Assembly: GCA_021413845.1 (NCBI GenBank)
Contig: JAIOPP010000129.1
Location: forward strand, 1 to 51,471
Source of the DNA: Planctomycetia bacterium
GTDB taxonomy: Bacteria; Planctomycetota; Planctomycetia; Pirellulales; PNKZ01
Direction of reading: 5' to 3'
DNA: 51,471 bases
The notes under the pieces are model-generated. The model was not told the DNA's origin. It was given only the letters and a program-made list of their open reading frames with translations, and did no database searches. A program made the position numbers and the translations under genes. Shown piece by piece: positions 8,988 to 19,886 of this stretch (position 1 is its first letter; each line of letters starts with the position of its first letter).

Positions 8988-10226
8988 TTAGTCGTCGATC
9001 TCGATGAGCGGTTCGCTCTCGCCGGCGGTGGTGAATCGCGAGAGCAAGAAGTTGGTTTGCAGGTTGATCCCGAGCAGCGTTCGGTTTGCGCGCCGTTCGG
9101 AGAGGGAGCGGTAGACGAGCCAATGTTCTTTGCCGAGTTGCCAACGATAGCCGCAAGCTTCGTACGGCGGCACCAGCCTCAGGTTCTCGCCGACGGTCAG
9201 CCGCCGCCAGGTGCAATCGCGCTTCGAACGCTTGCGGTCGAAGACCAAGCAGATCGGCACATACAGAGCTTCCGCCCCTACGGCTTGTTGCCGCAAGACG
9301 ACGTTTCCATGATCGAAGTTCAAGTCGCCGAGGCAACTTTCCGTCCGCCATTCTTTGAGCGCGAGAGGCAGCAACAGCAGTTTTCGTTTGCCGATCTGAA
9401 GCGTCGCTTCGCGCGTTTCCGTTGCGGGCGTGAAAGCACCCGCCTTGACCAACGGCAGCGCCAACTCGCACGCCAAGTTCGTCACCGTCGGCGAGATGAC
9501 GGCATCGGCCATGAACAGCAAGCCGTCGCGGCGCGTGAGGATGATTTGCCGTTGGACTCGAACGTCGCCGGCGAGCGCAATTTCGAGCTCGAGATAATCG
9601 ACGTCGACATTCGACTCCCAACAGACTTCTTCCCAAGGGCCGACCGGATCGCAAGCGGAGCCGCCGACGCGGACGCGCGGAGGGATCCGGCCGTCTAAAA
9701 TCGCCTTGTTGCCCGACAGCATTTCGATGCGCATCGCCGGCGTCGACCAATCGATCGCGACTTGCACTCCCTGCTCGGTCCAATCGGTGCGCAAGACGCT
9801 GAGTTGGTCGGCCTCGCTGTGGTAGGAAGCGGCCGGCTTCGGAAAGCCTCGCTTCTCTGTCGTCGGTCGGCCATCGCGGCGCAAGGTTCGTTTCACCAGC
9901 TTGCGAATCGACGCGGCGTTTTCCGGATCGGTCGTTTCCATATCGAGCGCGGCGCTGCGCATCGCTGCGCTCCGGTTCCGCGCATCGAGTTTCGGAGCGG
10001 TGCCGTCGTAGAAACAGGGGAGTCGATCGGGCCGCGTCAGATACGCTTCGCGGACGATATCGGCCGGAAGGGCCGCGATCGGCTCTGGGGAAGATTCACT
10101 CTGCGGCGGCGACTCCGCTTGCGGAACGACCGGTGGTGTCGGCTTTTGTTCAGCGGCCGAGGTTTCAGGTTGGCCGTTCTCGAAAGATTCGGAACGATTG
10201 CGTCGCGTAGGGCTTGTTGTCGACAT
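8988..10226 (-). CDS. Conserved-looking protein of unknown function
   Basis: 412 residues, not recognised. Residues 1-60 are low complexity (Pro, Glu, Ser, Gln; e.g. PPQSESSPEPIA). The rest looks like a globular, beta-rich domain with many alternating hydrophobic stretches: VDVDYLELEIALAGDVRVQRQ, cut here as LELEIALAGDV and RVQRQIILTRRDGLLFMADAV, and later KRKLLLLPLALKEWR. There is no signal peptide, transmembrane helix or obvious catalytic motif. The strand-rich part faintly recalls the C-terminal beta-sandwich of heparinase II/III-like proteins, but this is too weak to name. It lies 47 bp upstream of the YggS-type gene on the same strand and is divergent from the YdjY-domain gene. The length, frame and composition support a real gene. 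Confidence 0.7.
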   Translation of the reverse strand: MSTTSPTRRNRSESFENGQPETSAAEQKPTPPVVPQAESPPQSESSPEPIAALPADIVREAYLTRPDRLPCFYDGTAPKLDARNRSAAMRSAALDMETTDPENAASIRKLVKRTLRRDGRPTTEKRGFPKPAASYHSEADQLSVLRTDWTEQGVQVAIDWSTPAMRIEMLSGNKAILDGRIPPRVRVGGSACDPVGPWEEVCWESNVDVDYLELEIALAGDVRVQRQIILTRRDGLLFMADAVISPTVTNLACELALPLVKAGAFTPATETREATLQIGKRKLLLLPLALKEWRTESCLGDLNFDHGNVVLRQQAVGAEALYVPICLVFDRKRSKRDCTWRRLTVGENLRLVPPYEACGYRWQLGKEHWLVYRSLSERRANRTLLGINLQTNFLLSRFTTAGESEPLIEIDD

Positions 10227-10404
10227 ATTGGCTCAGCGGTGGGCCGAATGGTTTCGCAGCGGCGAAGATTTCGGAATTGGCGGCAATGTTGGAAATGCGA
10301 TACGATGACCGCAACCCAGCAATACTTAACGGCGAGCGGCAGGTGCCGCGTCGTGCTAGCTGAATATACCGCTTTGCCGACCAGATAGCCAAGGAGCCCG
10401 CGCG

Positions 10405-11499
10405 ATGGAGCGTCTCATTTCTCGCTTAGCCGTGTTATCGCAAACGGCGGTTTTCGTCGGCACGTTAGGGCTGACGACGGTCGTGTCGATGCTCCGCGCG
10501 GCCGATCCCGCGCCGGCCGAATCGAACAACGCCGAAGCGACCCCGAGCGCCGACCAAGAGCCGCCGCTGCCGGGGCTCAAGCGGCTCTCTCCGGCTGCGC
10601 AGGTCTGGATCGATCTGCCGAATAAGCAGCTTGTGTTGCGAGGCGAAATCGTGCTTCGTCGCGGTCCACTGGAGCTGTTGGCTTGCTTGAAGAATACGAA
10701 GGAACACGAGGCCGTGGTCTCGGTCGAGACGAAGGCCTACGTCGTGCATGCCGGGCTGCTGGCTTGCGGCGCGACGGTCGGGAACCCGGCGAAGTTCGTT
10801 CCGGAGTTCACTCCGGCGCGTGGCACCGAGGTCGAAGTGCTCGTCGAATGGACCGACGCCGCCGGCAAGAAGCAACGTAAAGACGCACGAGAATGGGTGA
10901 AGAACGCCAAGACGGGCGAAGCGTTGAAATATCCTTGGGTCTTCGGCGGCAGCGGCTTTTGGGTCGATCCGCAAGACAACAAGCGCCACTATCAGGCGGA
11001 AGATGGCGACCTGATTTGCATCTCGAACTTTCCGAGCGCGATGCTCGACGTGCCGGTCGAAAGCTCGGCGGCGAACTCCTCGCTCTTGTTCGAGGCGTTT
11101 ACCGACAACATTCCGCCCGAGAAGACGAAGGTGCTGATCTTCCTCAAACCGAAGCTCGACAAAAAGCCGGCAGCAGGCGAAAAGCCGGCCGACGCGAAGC
11201 CGAGCACACCGGTAGGTGCGACGACGAAGTCTGCGGCGGAGAAAGCGGTCGTTGCGAGCCCTGTTACTCCGGTGGCCGCACCCGTCACGGCAAAGACGAC
11301 TGCCGCTCCGATCTTCGCGGCAGAATCGCCGGTCGTCGTCTCAACGCCGACACCGCCCTCGGCTGATGTTACTCCGATGGAATCCGGCAATGCTCCAGCA
11401 CCTTCTCAGGCGTCGCCACATAGCTCACATAAAACGGTCCAAACTCCGCGTAACGTGCGCTGGCTTCGTCGAAACGCATCGTATAGACGATCTCTTTAA
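10405..11499 (+). CDS. Exported YdjY-domain protein with 3' end antisense to hemQ
   Basis: 364 residues. N-terminal signal-like segment (residues 8-33, ending at SMLRAADP), then a globular domain from about residue 60 to 250 with QVWIDLPNKQLVLRGEI, RGPLELLACLKNTKEHEAV and YPWVFGGSGFWVDP, the pattern of the YdjY domain common in planctomycetes; the biochemical role is unknown. From about residue 250 it becomes an Ala/Pro/Thr/Lys-rich tail. No stop occurs before 11499, so the last ~44 codons (11369-11499) are read antisense to the 3' end of hemQ. This tail (ending NVRWLRRNASYRRSL) looks like antisense translation rather than selected protein. The gene is thus either extended by loss of an earlier stop or a true convergent overlap. 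Divergent from the gene at 8988-10226. Confidence 0.82.
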   Translation: MERLISRLAVLSQTAVFVGTLGLTTVVSMLRAADPAPAESNNAEATPSADQEPPLPGLKRLSPAAQVWIDLPNKQLVLRGEIVLRRGPLELLACLKNTKEHEAVVSVETKAYVVHAGLLACGATVGNPAKFVPEFTPARGTEVEVLVEWTDAAGKKQRKDAREWVKNAKTGEALKYPWVFGGSGFWVDPQDNKRHYQAEDGDLICISNFPSAMLDVPVESSAANSSLLFEAFTDNIPPEKTKVLIFLKPKLDKKPAAGEKPADAKPSTPVGATTKSAAEKAVVASPVTPVAAPVTAKTTAAPIFAAESPVVVSTPTPPSADVTPMESGNAPAPSQASPHSSHKTVQTPRNVRWLRRNASYRRSL

Positions 11500-12265
11500 G
11501 GAACGCCGGGTTGCGGGCCCAGAGCGTGACGCCCCACTCCCAATCGTCGAGTCCGACGGAGGCGGTAATGAGCTGCGTGACCTTGCCGCCGAACTTCATG
11601 CCGCTCCGGCCATGTTCGGCCATCAGGCGATTCCGTTCGTCGAAGTGGAGCAAAAACCAGTTCTCCGGCGTCTTCCGCTTCTTGTTCATCGGGTAGAAGC
11701 AGGTGTTCGGCCACGCAGGAAAGTCGGGCGTGAGCCGTTGCTTGCGCATCATCACTTCGCGGTTCTCATACGCTTTCAGCTTCGCGGCATAAGCCGGACC
11801 GGTCGGGTCTTCCCCTTCGTCGATGAGCCGGCGACCGTATTGCTCGACGGTCGGCACGTATTCCGAAACTTCCGTGATCGACACGTAGGAGTACGTCGCT
11901 TCCAGTGCGGCTCCCAAAGGAGACGCCAGCAACTTCTGATGCACGGAGTCGACTTTCAACGGGCATGGGTCCAAGATCATCAAGCCGAAGTCGGCACGAT
12001 GGCCGCCGGCGATCGACGTTTGTAGCCGAATCGGTTGATCGGCAGCCGCGGGATTGAGCACCTCGGCAAACGCTTTGCGACCTTCGGCGAGTTCCGCCGC
12101 CGTAAAGCCCTTGAGCGCTGCGCGGTTGAAACGGTAATACGAGTGCGTGCAGTGCCAAGCATCGGGCGGGGTGAGCGAAACCTCGGTGCTCGGCGCTGCG
12201 GCGCCGGGACGAGTGCCATGACCGGAAGCGGCAGGAGTGTGACCCGACGGGGGACCGTAAGACAT
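11369..12265 (-). CDS. hemQ: Coproheme decarboxylase HemQ (chlorite dismutase family)
   Basis: Last enzyme of the coproporphyrin-dependent heme pathway: converts iron-coproporphyrin III to heme b with peroxide. 298 residues including an Ala/Gly/Pro-rich, flexible N-terminal ~35 residues. Family signatures are clear: HSYYRFNRAALKGF at the start, SYVSITEVSEY, the hallmark YPMNKKR with the catalytic tyrosine, LMAEHGRSGMKFGGKV containing the proximal-histidine segment, and SVGLDDWEWGVTLWA followed by MRFDEASARYAEFGPFYV. Together these are diagnostic of HemQ rather than a true chlorite dismutase, which has an Arg on the distal side and no YPMxKKR. The 3' end overlaps the YdjY-domain gene by 131 bp on the opposite strand. 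Probable promoter at 12332-12360. Confidence 0.95.
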   Translation of the reverse strand: MSYGPPSGHTPAASGHGTRPGAAAPSTEVSLTPPDAWHCTHSYYRFNRAALKGFTAAELAEGRKAFAEVLNPAAADQPIRLQTSIAGGHRADFGLMILDPCPLKVDSVHQKLLASPLGAALEATYSYVSITEVSEYVPTVEQYGRRLIDEGEDPTGPAYAAKLKAYENREVMMRKQRLTPDFPAWPNTCFYPMNKKRKTPENWFLLHFDERNRLMAEHGRSGMKFGGKVTQLITASVGLDDWEWGVTLWARNPAFLKEIVYTMRFDEASARYAEFGPFYVSYVATPEKVLEHCRIPSE

Positions 12266-12331
12266 TGCGGCAAATCCTCAAAACAAAACGAACCGGGGAA
12301 TGCGACGTTCACGAACTTCTCACGCACGGGC

Positions 12332-12360
12332 ATTATCATACCAATCCGCGAGCGCGTGAA
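12332..12360 (-). promoter_or_regulatory. Probable hemQ promoter
   Basis: On the minus strand: TTCACG (12360-12355), 17-bp spacer, GATAAT (12337-12332), about 67 bp before the hemQ ATG. The spacing is right and the -10 has five of six consensus bases. Sequence prediction only. Confidence 0.5.
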
Positions 12361-12512
12361 CGAGTGGGCCATGTAGCGAGTGAATCGTGCGCCGAAACGC
12401 CATGCAGAGGAGCCGTGTAGCGAGAAATTGTTGCTCGCGGTTCGGCGGTTGGTTAGAGTGCGTAGCCGCCTGCCGCTCGCCGTCGCCCCGCCTAGTTTTC
12501 CTGAGGTTTCGC

Positions 12513-13652
12513 ATGTCCGAGATATCCCGTCGCACATTGCTCGAACGTGGAGCCGCGCTGGCGCTGTCGGCAAGTTTGGCTACGCCGTGGCAGGTCGAGG
12601 GAGCGGAGCCCACGACTGCCGCCAAGCCCGATACGGCAAAGCCTGAGACCGCCGCCAAGCCTGTTGCGCCGAAGGTCGATCCTTACCTCGACGCCGTCTT
12701 CGTCGAGGGAGCGCCGCCGCAGCCGGCTGCGGATTCGTTTACGGTCGTCGTGCTGCCCGACACGCAGCACTACAGCGAAAAATTTCCGGAGCAGTATTAC
12801 GCTCAGACGGAGTGGATCGCGGCGAATGCGAAAGAGCGCCGGATCGCGGCCGTGTTTCATCTCGGCGACATCACGAACAAGAGCACGCCTACCGAATGGA
12901 AAGTCGCGCAGCAGGCGATGCGCAAGCTCGATGGAATCGTGCCGTATTTCCTGACGCTCGGCAACCACGACTACAGCGAGATGGGAGCCTGCGCCGATCG
13001 GACGACGCTCTACAACGAATACTTCCCGGCCTCGCTGTTTCGGGCCACGAAGAATTTCGGCGGCAGCTACGATCGAGAACCGGAGCGGATGGAGAACAGC
13101 TACCAACTGTTCTCAGCAGGAGGCCGAGATTTTCTGGTGCTCTCGTTGGAGTTCGGTCCTCGCAACGATGTGGTTCGCTGGGCGAATGAAGTCGCCGCGG
13201 CGAATAAGGACAAATCGATCGTGCTGTTGACGCACGCGTATATGTACTACGACGAGACTCGTTACGACTGGGCGAAGTGCGGGAAAGACCAGAAGTGGAA
13301 CCCGCACGATTATAAAGTCGCCGCGGCGACGGCCGACGACGTGAACGACGGCGAGCAACTGTGGCAAAAGCTCGTTTCGAAGCATGAGAACTTCGTGCTC
13401 ACGCTCAACGGCCATGTGCTGAACGACGGCCTTGCGCGGATCGTCTCGAAGACGCCTGGCGGACGCGAGGTGCCGCAGGTGCTCGTCAACTTCCAGATGA
13501 AGCCGCACGGCGGAGATGGCTGGCTTCGGCTTCTGGAATTCAAGGCCGACGGCAAAACCGTCGACGTGCGCGATTATTCACCGACGCTCAACCGGCAAAA
13601 CGAATCGAAGCAAAATCGCTTCCTGATGGAGTTGGCGTCGCCGTTGGTGTAA
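12513..13652 (+). CDS. Exported calcineurin-like metallophosphoesterase
   Basis: 379 residues from the ATG at 12513, chosen because GAGG precedes it at 6-7 bp and it gives a proper export signal; the frame is open upstream to 12387. The N-terminus SRRTLLERGAALALSASLA is a twin-arginine-type signal (SRRTLL), so export via Tat is likely. The metallophosphoesterase motifs occur in order: VLPDTQHYS (motif I, DTQ variant), FHLGDITNKS (motif II), LGNHDYSEM (motif III), LLTHAYMYYD and LNGHVLNDG (histidine motifs IV/V). The substrate cannot be deduced. An Ala/Lys/Pro/Thr-rich stretch links the signal to the domain. Divergent from hemQ; the next gene (13662) is convergent with a 9-bp gap. Confidence 0.9.
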   Translation: MSEISRRTLLERGAALALSASLATPWQVEGAEPTTAAKPDTAKPETAAKPVAPKVDPYLDAVFVEGAPPQPAADSFTVVVLPDTQHYSEKFPEQYYAQTEWIAANAKERRIAAVFHLGDITNKSTPTEWKVAQQAMRKLDGIVPYFLTLGNHDYSEMGACADRTTLYNEYFPASLFRATKNFGGSYDREPERMENSYQLFSAGGRDFLVLSLEFGPRNDVVRWANEVAAANKDKSIVLLTHAYMYYDETRYDWAKCGKDQKWNPHDYKVAAATADDVNDGEQLWQKLVSKHENFVLTLNGHVLNDGLARIVSKTPGGREVPQVLVNFQMKPHGGDGWLRLLEFKADGKTVDVRDYSPTLNRQNESKQNRFLMELASPLV

Positions 13653-13661
13653 GTCGGGAAA

Positions 13662-14204
13662 TCAGCCGGCCGCTTCGATGAAGTCGGTCGTGAGATGCCG
13701 GAACACTTCGCGCGTCAGCTGGATCGGCACCGGCCGGCGCGATTGATCGGGCTGCTTCTCGTAGCGGCCGAGGCTCAGCTTCCCGCCGCCGCAGACTTGG
13801 AGCTCGTAATAAGTGCGGCTGCCGTCGTCGGCACGTCGCGGCGGCGACGACCGCATTTGCACCGTGCAGGTATCGGCATCGGTCTCGATCGTCCGAATCG
13901 GTTCGAGCAAGTATGTCAATCGGCCGGCGAGCGCTTCGGCGATCCGCTTCACTTGCGCAAGCGGAGCGGTCTTCCAGCGCTCGTTGCACACTTCGAGTCG
14001 CTCGAACGCGCAGGCGAGCTTTTCGGCGGCGAGTAGCTCGCAACCGATGCGCGCGGTGCCTGCCGTTTCGTCGATCGTCGTCGGAAAACTCCCGACCTGG
14101 GCCGCACGTTCGACGGCCGCTTCGATGCGGTCGTTGATTTGCGAAGTGGTCACGATGAACGGCGTCGTGGGAGACGTCGTGAATGAATTTGTCCCTAAGT
14201 TCAT
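13662..14204 (-). CDS. Hypothetical protein, no recognised family
   Basis: 180 residues from ATG at 14204, which has a GAGAAG-type site about 10 bp upstream; GTG at 14213 would add three residues. No signal peptide or membrane segment. The N-terminus is Thr/Ser-rich, the middle helical (INDRIEAAVERAAQV and AEKLACAFERLEVCNERWK), and the C-terminus strand-rich with YYELQVCGGGKLSLGRYEK and RRPVPIQLTREVFRHL. Cysteines are few and not arranged as a metal site. The balanced composition and the tight 9-bp spacing to the metallophosphoesterase stop support a real gene. It lies upstream of nothing on its strand except the spoVR gene 141 bp behind it. Function unknown. Confidence 0.7.
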   Translation of the reverse strand: MNLGTNSFTTSPTTPFIVTTSQINDRIEAAVERAAQVGSFPTTIDETAGTARIGCELLAAEKLACAFERLEVCNERWKTAPLAQVKRIAEALAGRLTYLLEPIRTIETDADTCTVQMRSSPPRRADDGSRTYYELQVCGGGKLSLGRYEKQPDQSRRPVPIQLTREVFRHLTTDFIEAAG

Positions 14205-14345
14205 AGCCGTCACTCTTCTCGAAACGCCGGATGAGCCATGGGCTGCCGGCTTATTGCCACGCCTACTTCGTAAAACGACGCTCGCGCGCTCTTCCTCGAA
14301 TCCCTCTCACTGCATCCGGCATGCCGGATCGGTTCGCATCTTTCG

Positions 14346-15872
14346 TTAAGCCTCGCATGCCCGCTGCGTATGTTGCGTGCCATCGTACGACAGCACGACC
14401 TTCGCATTGTCCAACGTGGTTTCGATATGGACCGGTCGGGCCCACAATCGACAAAGGTTCGTCAACGTATCACGGGCATAGTTCATTTGCAGATCGACGC
14501 CGTTATGCAAGTGTTCGAGGTAGAGCTCCCCGCGGTTCTTGTAGTTGCCGTCGACTATCTGAATAATCGGCCGGCCGGCGTTCGTTAGATTAAAAAGCAA
14601 TCTTTCTTTAATCAGCGGGAACTCGCGGCTCTCGATCTCGTATTGATCGCTCCCTTGGTTGAAACCGAAGCTAAAGAGCCGATGTCGGCGGCAAAAGTCG
14701 AGCGTCAGGAAGCTGTCGATGAACGTGAGGTCGTTGTAGACCCGACGAACCTCGAAGATTTTCTGACGGCCTAAGCCTGCCTTCGTGTCCCAGCGGCGTT
14801 TGGCGTCGAGATCGTCGCAGTCGTCGTATTCCTTGCCGAATTGGCCCCGATTCCATCGTTCTTCGATGTCGCGATAGAGTTCGACGCCGATCTTGTAGGG
14901 ATTGAATCGCCCGCCGGCAGTCGACAGCGTCCCCGCGTTATGATCGCAGTAGCAGATCAAGTCGCTCGGTGCCATGCCGTGGCGCGTCATGATCGTGCTG
15001 TGCCAATAGCTGGCCCAACCTTCGTTCATGATCTTGGTTTGGGCCTGCGGCGCGAAGTAGTAGGCTTCGTCTCGGATGATCCCGAGCACATCGGCCTGCC
15101 ACGCCTTGAGCGGTGCGTTTTCCATGACGAACGACATGACGTCGCGCGCGGGCTGAGTCGGGAAGCGTCGGCCCGCTTGGTCGTGTTTGGCGAGGCGAGC
15201 TTCCGCCTCCGCGGCCAGCGCATGCTTTGGGTTGATGTACGAATCCATGTAGTCTTTCGACTTCAGCTTGCCGGACGCCGGCGCTTCGTCGTCTTCGTCG
15301 TATTGCCCGAGCGGTTGCCGCACGGGTTCCGGTTTGTCGTCGTGGCGCTTGATGTGCGGCGCGTGAATGTCGATGAGGTCTTCGATGCTGAGGCAGGCGT
15401 CGATGAACGTTTCGACCGTGTCGACGCCGTAGCGATCCATGTGTCGGCGGATGCGATTGCCGTTGTTCGCCGTTTGATCCATCATCTTGCGATTCGTATG
15501 CGCGAACCACAGATTGTTCTTGAAGAAGTCGCAATGGCCGTAGACATGCGCCATGACCATCTTCTGATCGGTGATCTCGTTCGACGTCATCAAGTAGGCG
15601 TAGCAGGGATCGTTGTTGATGACGAGCTCGTAGATTTTCTGGAGCCCGTAGTGGTAGCCCTTGGAGAGCTGCTCGTATTCCATGCCCCATCGCCAGTGAG
15701 GATAGCGCGTCGGGAAACCTCCATAGGCGGCGACGGCGTTGAGCTGATCGCAGTCGACGAGCTCGAAGATCGTGGGGAAGAAGTCGAGGCCGTAGCTGCG
15801 CGCATGCCCTTCCATTTGGCGCTGAATCTCGGCCAAATGAGGCGGAAACGGGATTTCTCTGACTTGCGACAT
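14346..15872 (-). CDS. spoVR: SpoVR family protein
   Basis: 508 residues from ATG at 15872 (MSQVREIPFPPHLAEIQ), which fits the family N-terminus; the frame continues to 15935 without a plausible start. Blocks typical of SpoVR are present: GLDFFPTIFELVDCDQLN, MAHVYGHCDFFKNN, WMRDEA-like IIRDEAYYFAPQ, MNEGWASYWHSTIMTRH and NPYKIGVELYRDIEERW. SpoVR was named for a Bacillus spore-cortex phenotype but is widespread in non-spore formers, nearly always beside PrkA and a DUF444 protein, as here. The conserved His/Glu residues (HVYGHCDFF, NEGWASYWH) resemble a metal site, though no activity is established. It is the third gene of the cassette prkA - DUF444 - spoVR, 77 bp after DUF444; the gap contains heptamer repeats. 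Confidence 0.96.
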   Translation of the reverse strand: MSQVREIPFPPHLAEIQRQMEGHARSYGLDFFPTIFELVDCDQLNAVAAYGGFPTRYPHWRWGMEYEQLSKGYHYGLQKIYELVINNDPCYAYLMTSNEITDQKMVMAHVYGHCDFFKNNLWFAHTNRKMMDQTANNGNRIRRHMDRYGVDTVETFIDACLSIEDLIDIHAPHIKRHDDKPEPVRQPLGQYDEDDEAPASGKLKSKDYMDSYINPKHALAAEAEARLAKHDQAGRRFPTQPARDVMSFVMENAPLKAWQADVLGIIRDEAYYFAPQAQTKIMNEGWASYWHSTIMTRHGMAPSDLICYCDHNAGTLSTAGGRFNPYKIGVELYRDIEERWNRGQFGKEYDDCDDLDAKRRWDTKAGLGRQKIFEVRRVYNDLTFIDSFLTLDFCRRHRLFSFGFNQGSDQYEIESREFPLIKERLLFNLTNAGRPIIQIVDGNYKNRGELYLEHLHNGVDLQMNYARDTLTNLCRLWARPVHIETTLDNAKVVLSYDGTQHTQRACEA

Positions 15873-15923
15873 GATTAGTTGCTCTCGCAAAGTGCTTCCT
15901 TGCGCCGCGTATCTCTCTTGCTG

Positions 15924-15952
15924 TCCACCGACCACTGACCACCGACCACTTA
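15924..15952 (-). repeat. Heptamer tandem repeat after the DUF444 stop codon
   Basis: Read on the minus strand, the stop codon TAA is followed at once by about four tandem units of GTGGTCR (GTGGTCG, GTGGTCA, GTGGTCG, then degenerate GTGGACA). Related tandem heptamers occur after stop codons at four other loci in the window. The repeat includes the last bases of the DUF444 gene. Confidence 0.8.
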
Positions 15953-17059
15953 CTTCCCCTTCCCGAGAAATTGCTTAATCGAATCGTAAATCGCTTCTTT
16001 GTTTTTGATTTCCGAGAAGACGAGGTTGTCGAACTTCTCGCCGAGCGCGCCACGCAACGTGCGCAAATACTCGCCGCTGCCGTAAGGGCTTTCGACTTGT
16101 CCGTAACAGAAGAGATTGACCTTCGGCAGAATATGCTCGCGCAGCATCGCGAGGCTCTGCTGGTTGTCTTCGCCCCAATTGTCGCCGTCGGAGAATTGGA
16201 AGACGTAGACGTTCCACTCGCTGGGGTTGAACGACGTCGTTAACAGCTCGATGACCGATTTGTATGCCGCGCTGATCCGCGTGCCGCCGCTTTCGCGCGT
16301 GTGGTAAAACGTATGCTCGTCGACGATCTGCGCCGCGGCATCGTGGATGATGTAGCGCCGTTCTAGGCCTGGATAATGGCTCCGCAGCCAGGTGTCGATC
16401 CAGAACGACTCCGTGCGCACGATCGACTTCTGGTCGTCGGTCATCGAGCCGGATACGTCCATCACGTAAATCGCGACGGCGTTGGCGTCGGGCAACGGAT
16501 GCGTCGACCACGATCGGTAGCGCTTGTCTTCTCGGATCGGCACGATCATCGGGCTTACGGCATCGTACGTCTTCGACGAAATTTGCCGTTTCAACGCCTG
16601 CATGTAGGTGCGACGGAAGTGGCGTAGCGATTCCGGGCCGGTTGAGCGAATGCTCGAGTAGCGGACCTTCTCGGTCGTGATGTTGTCTTTTCCCTTGGGT
16701 TCGATCCGCGGTAATTGCAACTCGTTGCCGAGGATCTCCGCGAGCTCTTCGAGCGAGACCTCGACTTCGACGATGTGCCCGCCCGGATCTCCGCCGGCCT
16801 TGCCGCTGCCCGGCTGCTCGTCTTCGCCTTTGCCGACCGGCGTTCCCTTTTCTCCGGCACCTTGGCCGACGCCGCCGGAGCCGTTCTTGCCGTAGCGAAA
16901 GTGGGGCACGTCGAGTTGCGGAATCGGGATGCTGACCAGGTCGCCTCCTTTGCGGCCGATCATTTCGCCGTGCGTGACGTACTTTTTTAGGTTGTCACGA
17001 ATCTTTCCTTTCACGATCTGTCGGAATCGCGAAAGGTCGTTGTCGATTTTCATCGTCAT
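15950..17059 (-). CDS. DUF444 family protein (YeaH/YhbH), von Willebrand A-like domain
   Basis: 369 residues. DUF444 protein, partner of PrkA. The N-terminus ([20 protein letters not shown]) and the Gly/Pro-rich linker (about residues 58-95, [17 protein letters not shown]) are typical. A VWA-like fold follows with the MIDAS-type motif DVSGSM (in [15 protein letters not shown]), a threonine loop region around GGTRISAAY and the acidic segment [18 protein letters not shown] sits 7 bp before the ATG at 17059; a second ATG two codons later is also possible. In Escherichia coli the yeaH-yeaG pair responds to nitrogen and stationary-phase stress; how it acts is not known. Located 222 bp after prkA on the same strand and 77 bp before spoVR. 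Confidence 0.95.
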   Translation of the reverse strand: MTMKIDNDLSRFRQIVKGKIRDNLKKYVTHGEMIGRKGGDLVSIPIPQLDVPHFRYGKNGSGGVGQGAGEKGTPVGKGEDEQPGSGKAGGDPGGHIVEVEVSLEELAEILGNELQLPRIEPKGKDNITTEKVRYSSIRSTGPESLRHFRRTYMQALKRQISSKTYDAVSPMIVPIREDKRYRSWSTHPLPDANAVAIYVMDVSGSMTDDQKSIVRTESFWIDTWLRSHYPGLERRYIIHDAAAQIVDEHTFYHTRESGGTRISAAYKSVIELLTTSFNPSEWNVYVFQFSDGDNWGEDNQQSLAMLREHILPKVNLFCYGQVESPYGSGEYLRTLRGALGEKFDNLVFSEIKNKEAIYDSIKQFLGKGK

Positions 17060-17281
17060 GTGTGCGTGCCCTCATTCGATCCAGCGGACGCCGAACTCGC
17101 TGCCGGGCGACCGGCCATGGTCGCTCTCGTTATCGCGGCTCGATTCGACGTCGAAGCATCGGGCCCTTTCATCTCTTGCCGGAACGATCGCGCAAGCAAT
17201 CCTAGTCTCGATCGATCGTCCGGCTTGTGATTCCTCTAGTTTCTATACGGTTCGCATGTCTCAGCAGGTCGTCGTTGCGGT

Positions 17282-19333
<2,052 letters not shown>

Positions 19334-19338
19334 GGCAT

Positions 19339-19352
19339 TCCTCCTTGGAGGA
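19339..19352 (-). promoter_or_regulatory. Palindromic ribosome-binding site of prkA
   Basis: Minus-strand TCCTCCAAGGAGGA: perfect 6-bp arms with AA between, and the right arm is the Shine-Dalgarno AAGGAGG located 5-6 bp before the prkA ATG. In RNA the site could pair with itself and be hidden from the ribosome. It also contains an AGGA core of the type bound by CsrA; any such control is speculation. Confidence 0.45.
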
Positions 19353-19886
19353 GAAAGTGTGATTTCAACTTGTCCACGAACCTGTTCAGACTTCCGAAAC
19401 AAGACTCCGCAACGGGAAACCGGCCGCAAAAAAGCACGGATACTCCATGGCTTTTCGCGCTATGCGCAGAACGATCCCCTGGGCAAGATCCAAAGCGTCT
19501 TAGGTCGTAAAAACGACGATTCCGGGTCGGATCCGCTCAGAGTGAGCAAACTTGGAAAAGAACACCCGGAACTGGGCTAGGCGGGCCGAAAACTCGCAGG
19601 TCGTGCTTCTTGCACTCGCCGTAGGCGGGCTTCATGCCCGGCACCTGTCCCTGTTTTCAGTATCGGCAGACACATAAATTGCGGCAAGAGCGAAGTTGCG
19701 CGAAGTCTGCTAAAGAGCGCGCTTCGGATCAGGCTTCGTGATGCGAAGTGCCGTTGGCGCAATCGTTTGGGCACGATGAAAAAGAAATGACGAACAAGTT
19801 ACGAATTTCCAACTGACACAGCCGGAAATAAGACACTTGGCCGGCGACATAACCATCGCGGGTTAACCGTGAAATGTTTCACAGGC

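Noticed and set aside
14841-15878. 345-codon plus-strand frame opposite spoVR
   Set aside because: Complement of a conserved SpoVR gene; translation is Val/Arg/Asp-rich and domain-free.
15924-15952. Heptamer arrays as a possible CRISPR
   Set aside because: Units are 7 bp and contiguous, without spacers, and no cas gene is present.
19577-19774. 65-codon minus-strand frame in the gap upstream of prkA
   Set aside because: Arg/Ser-rich, overlaps REP-like palindromic DNA, no start signal; more likely repeat debris.
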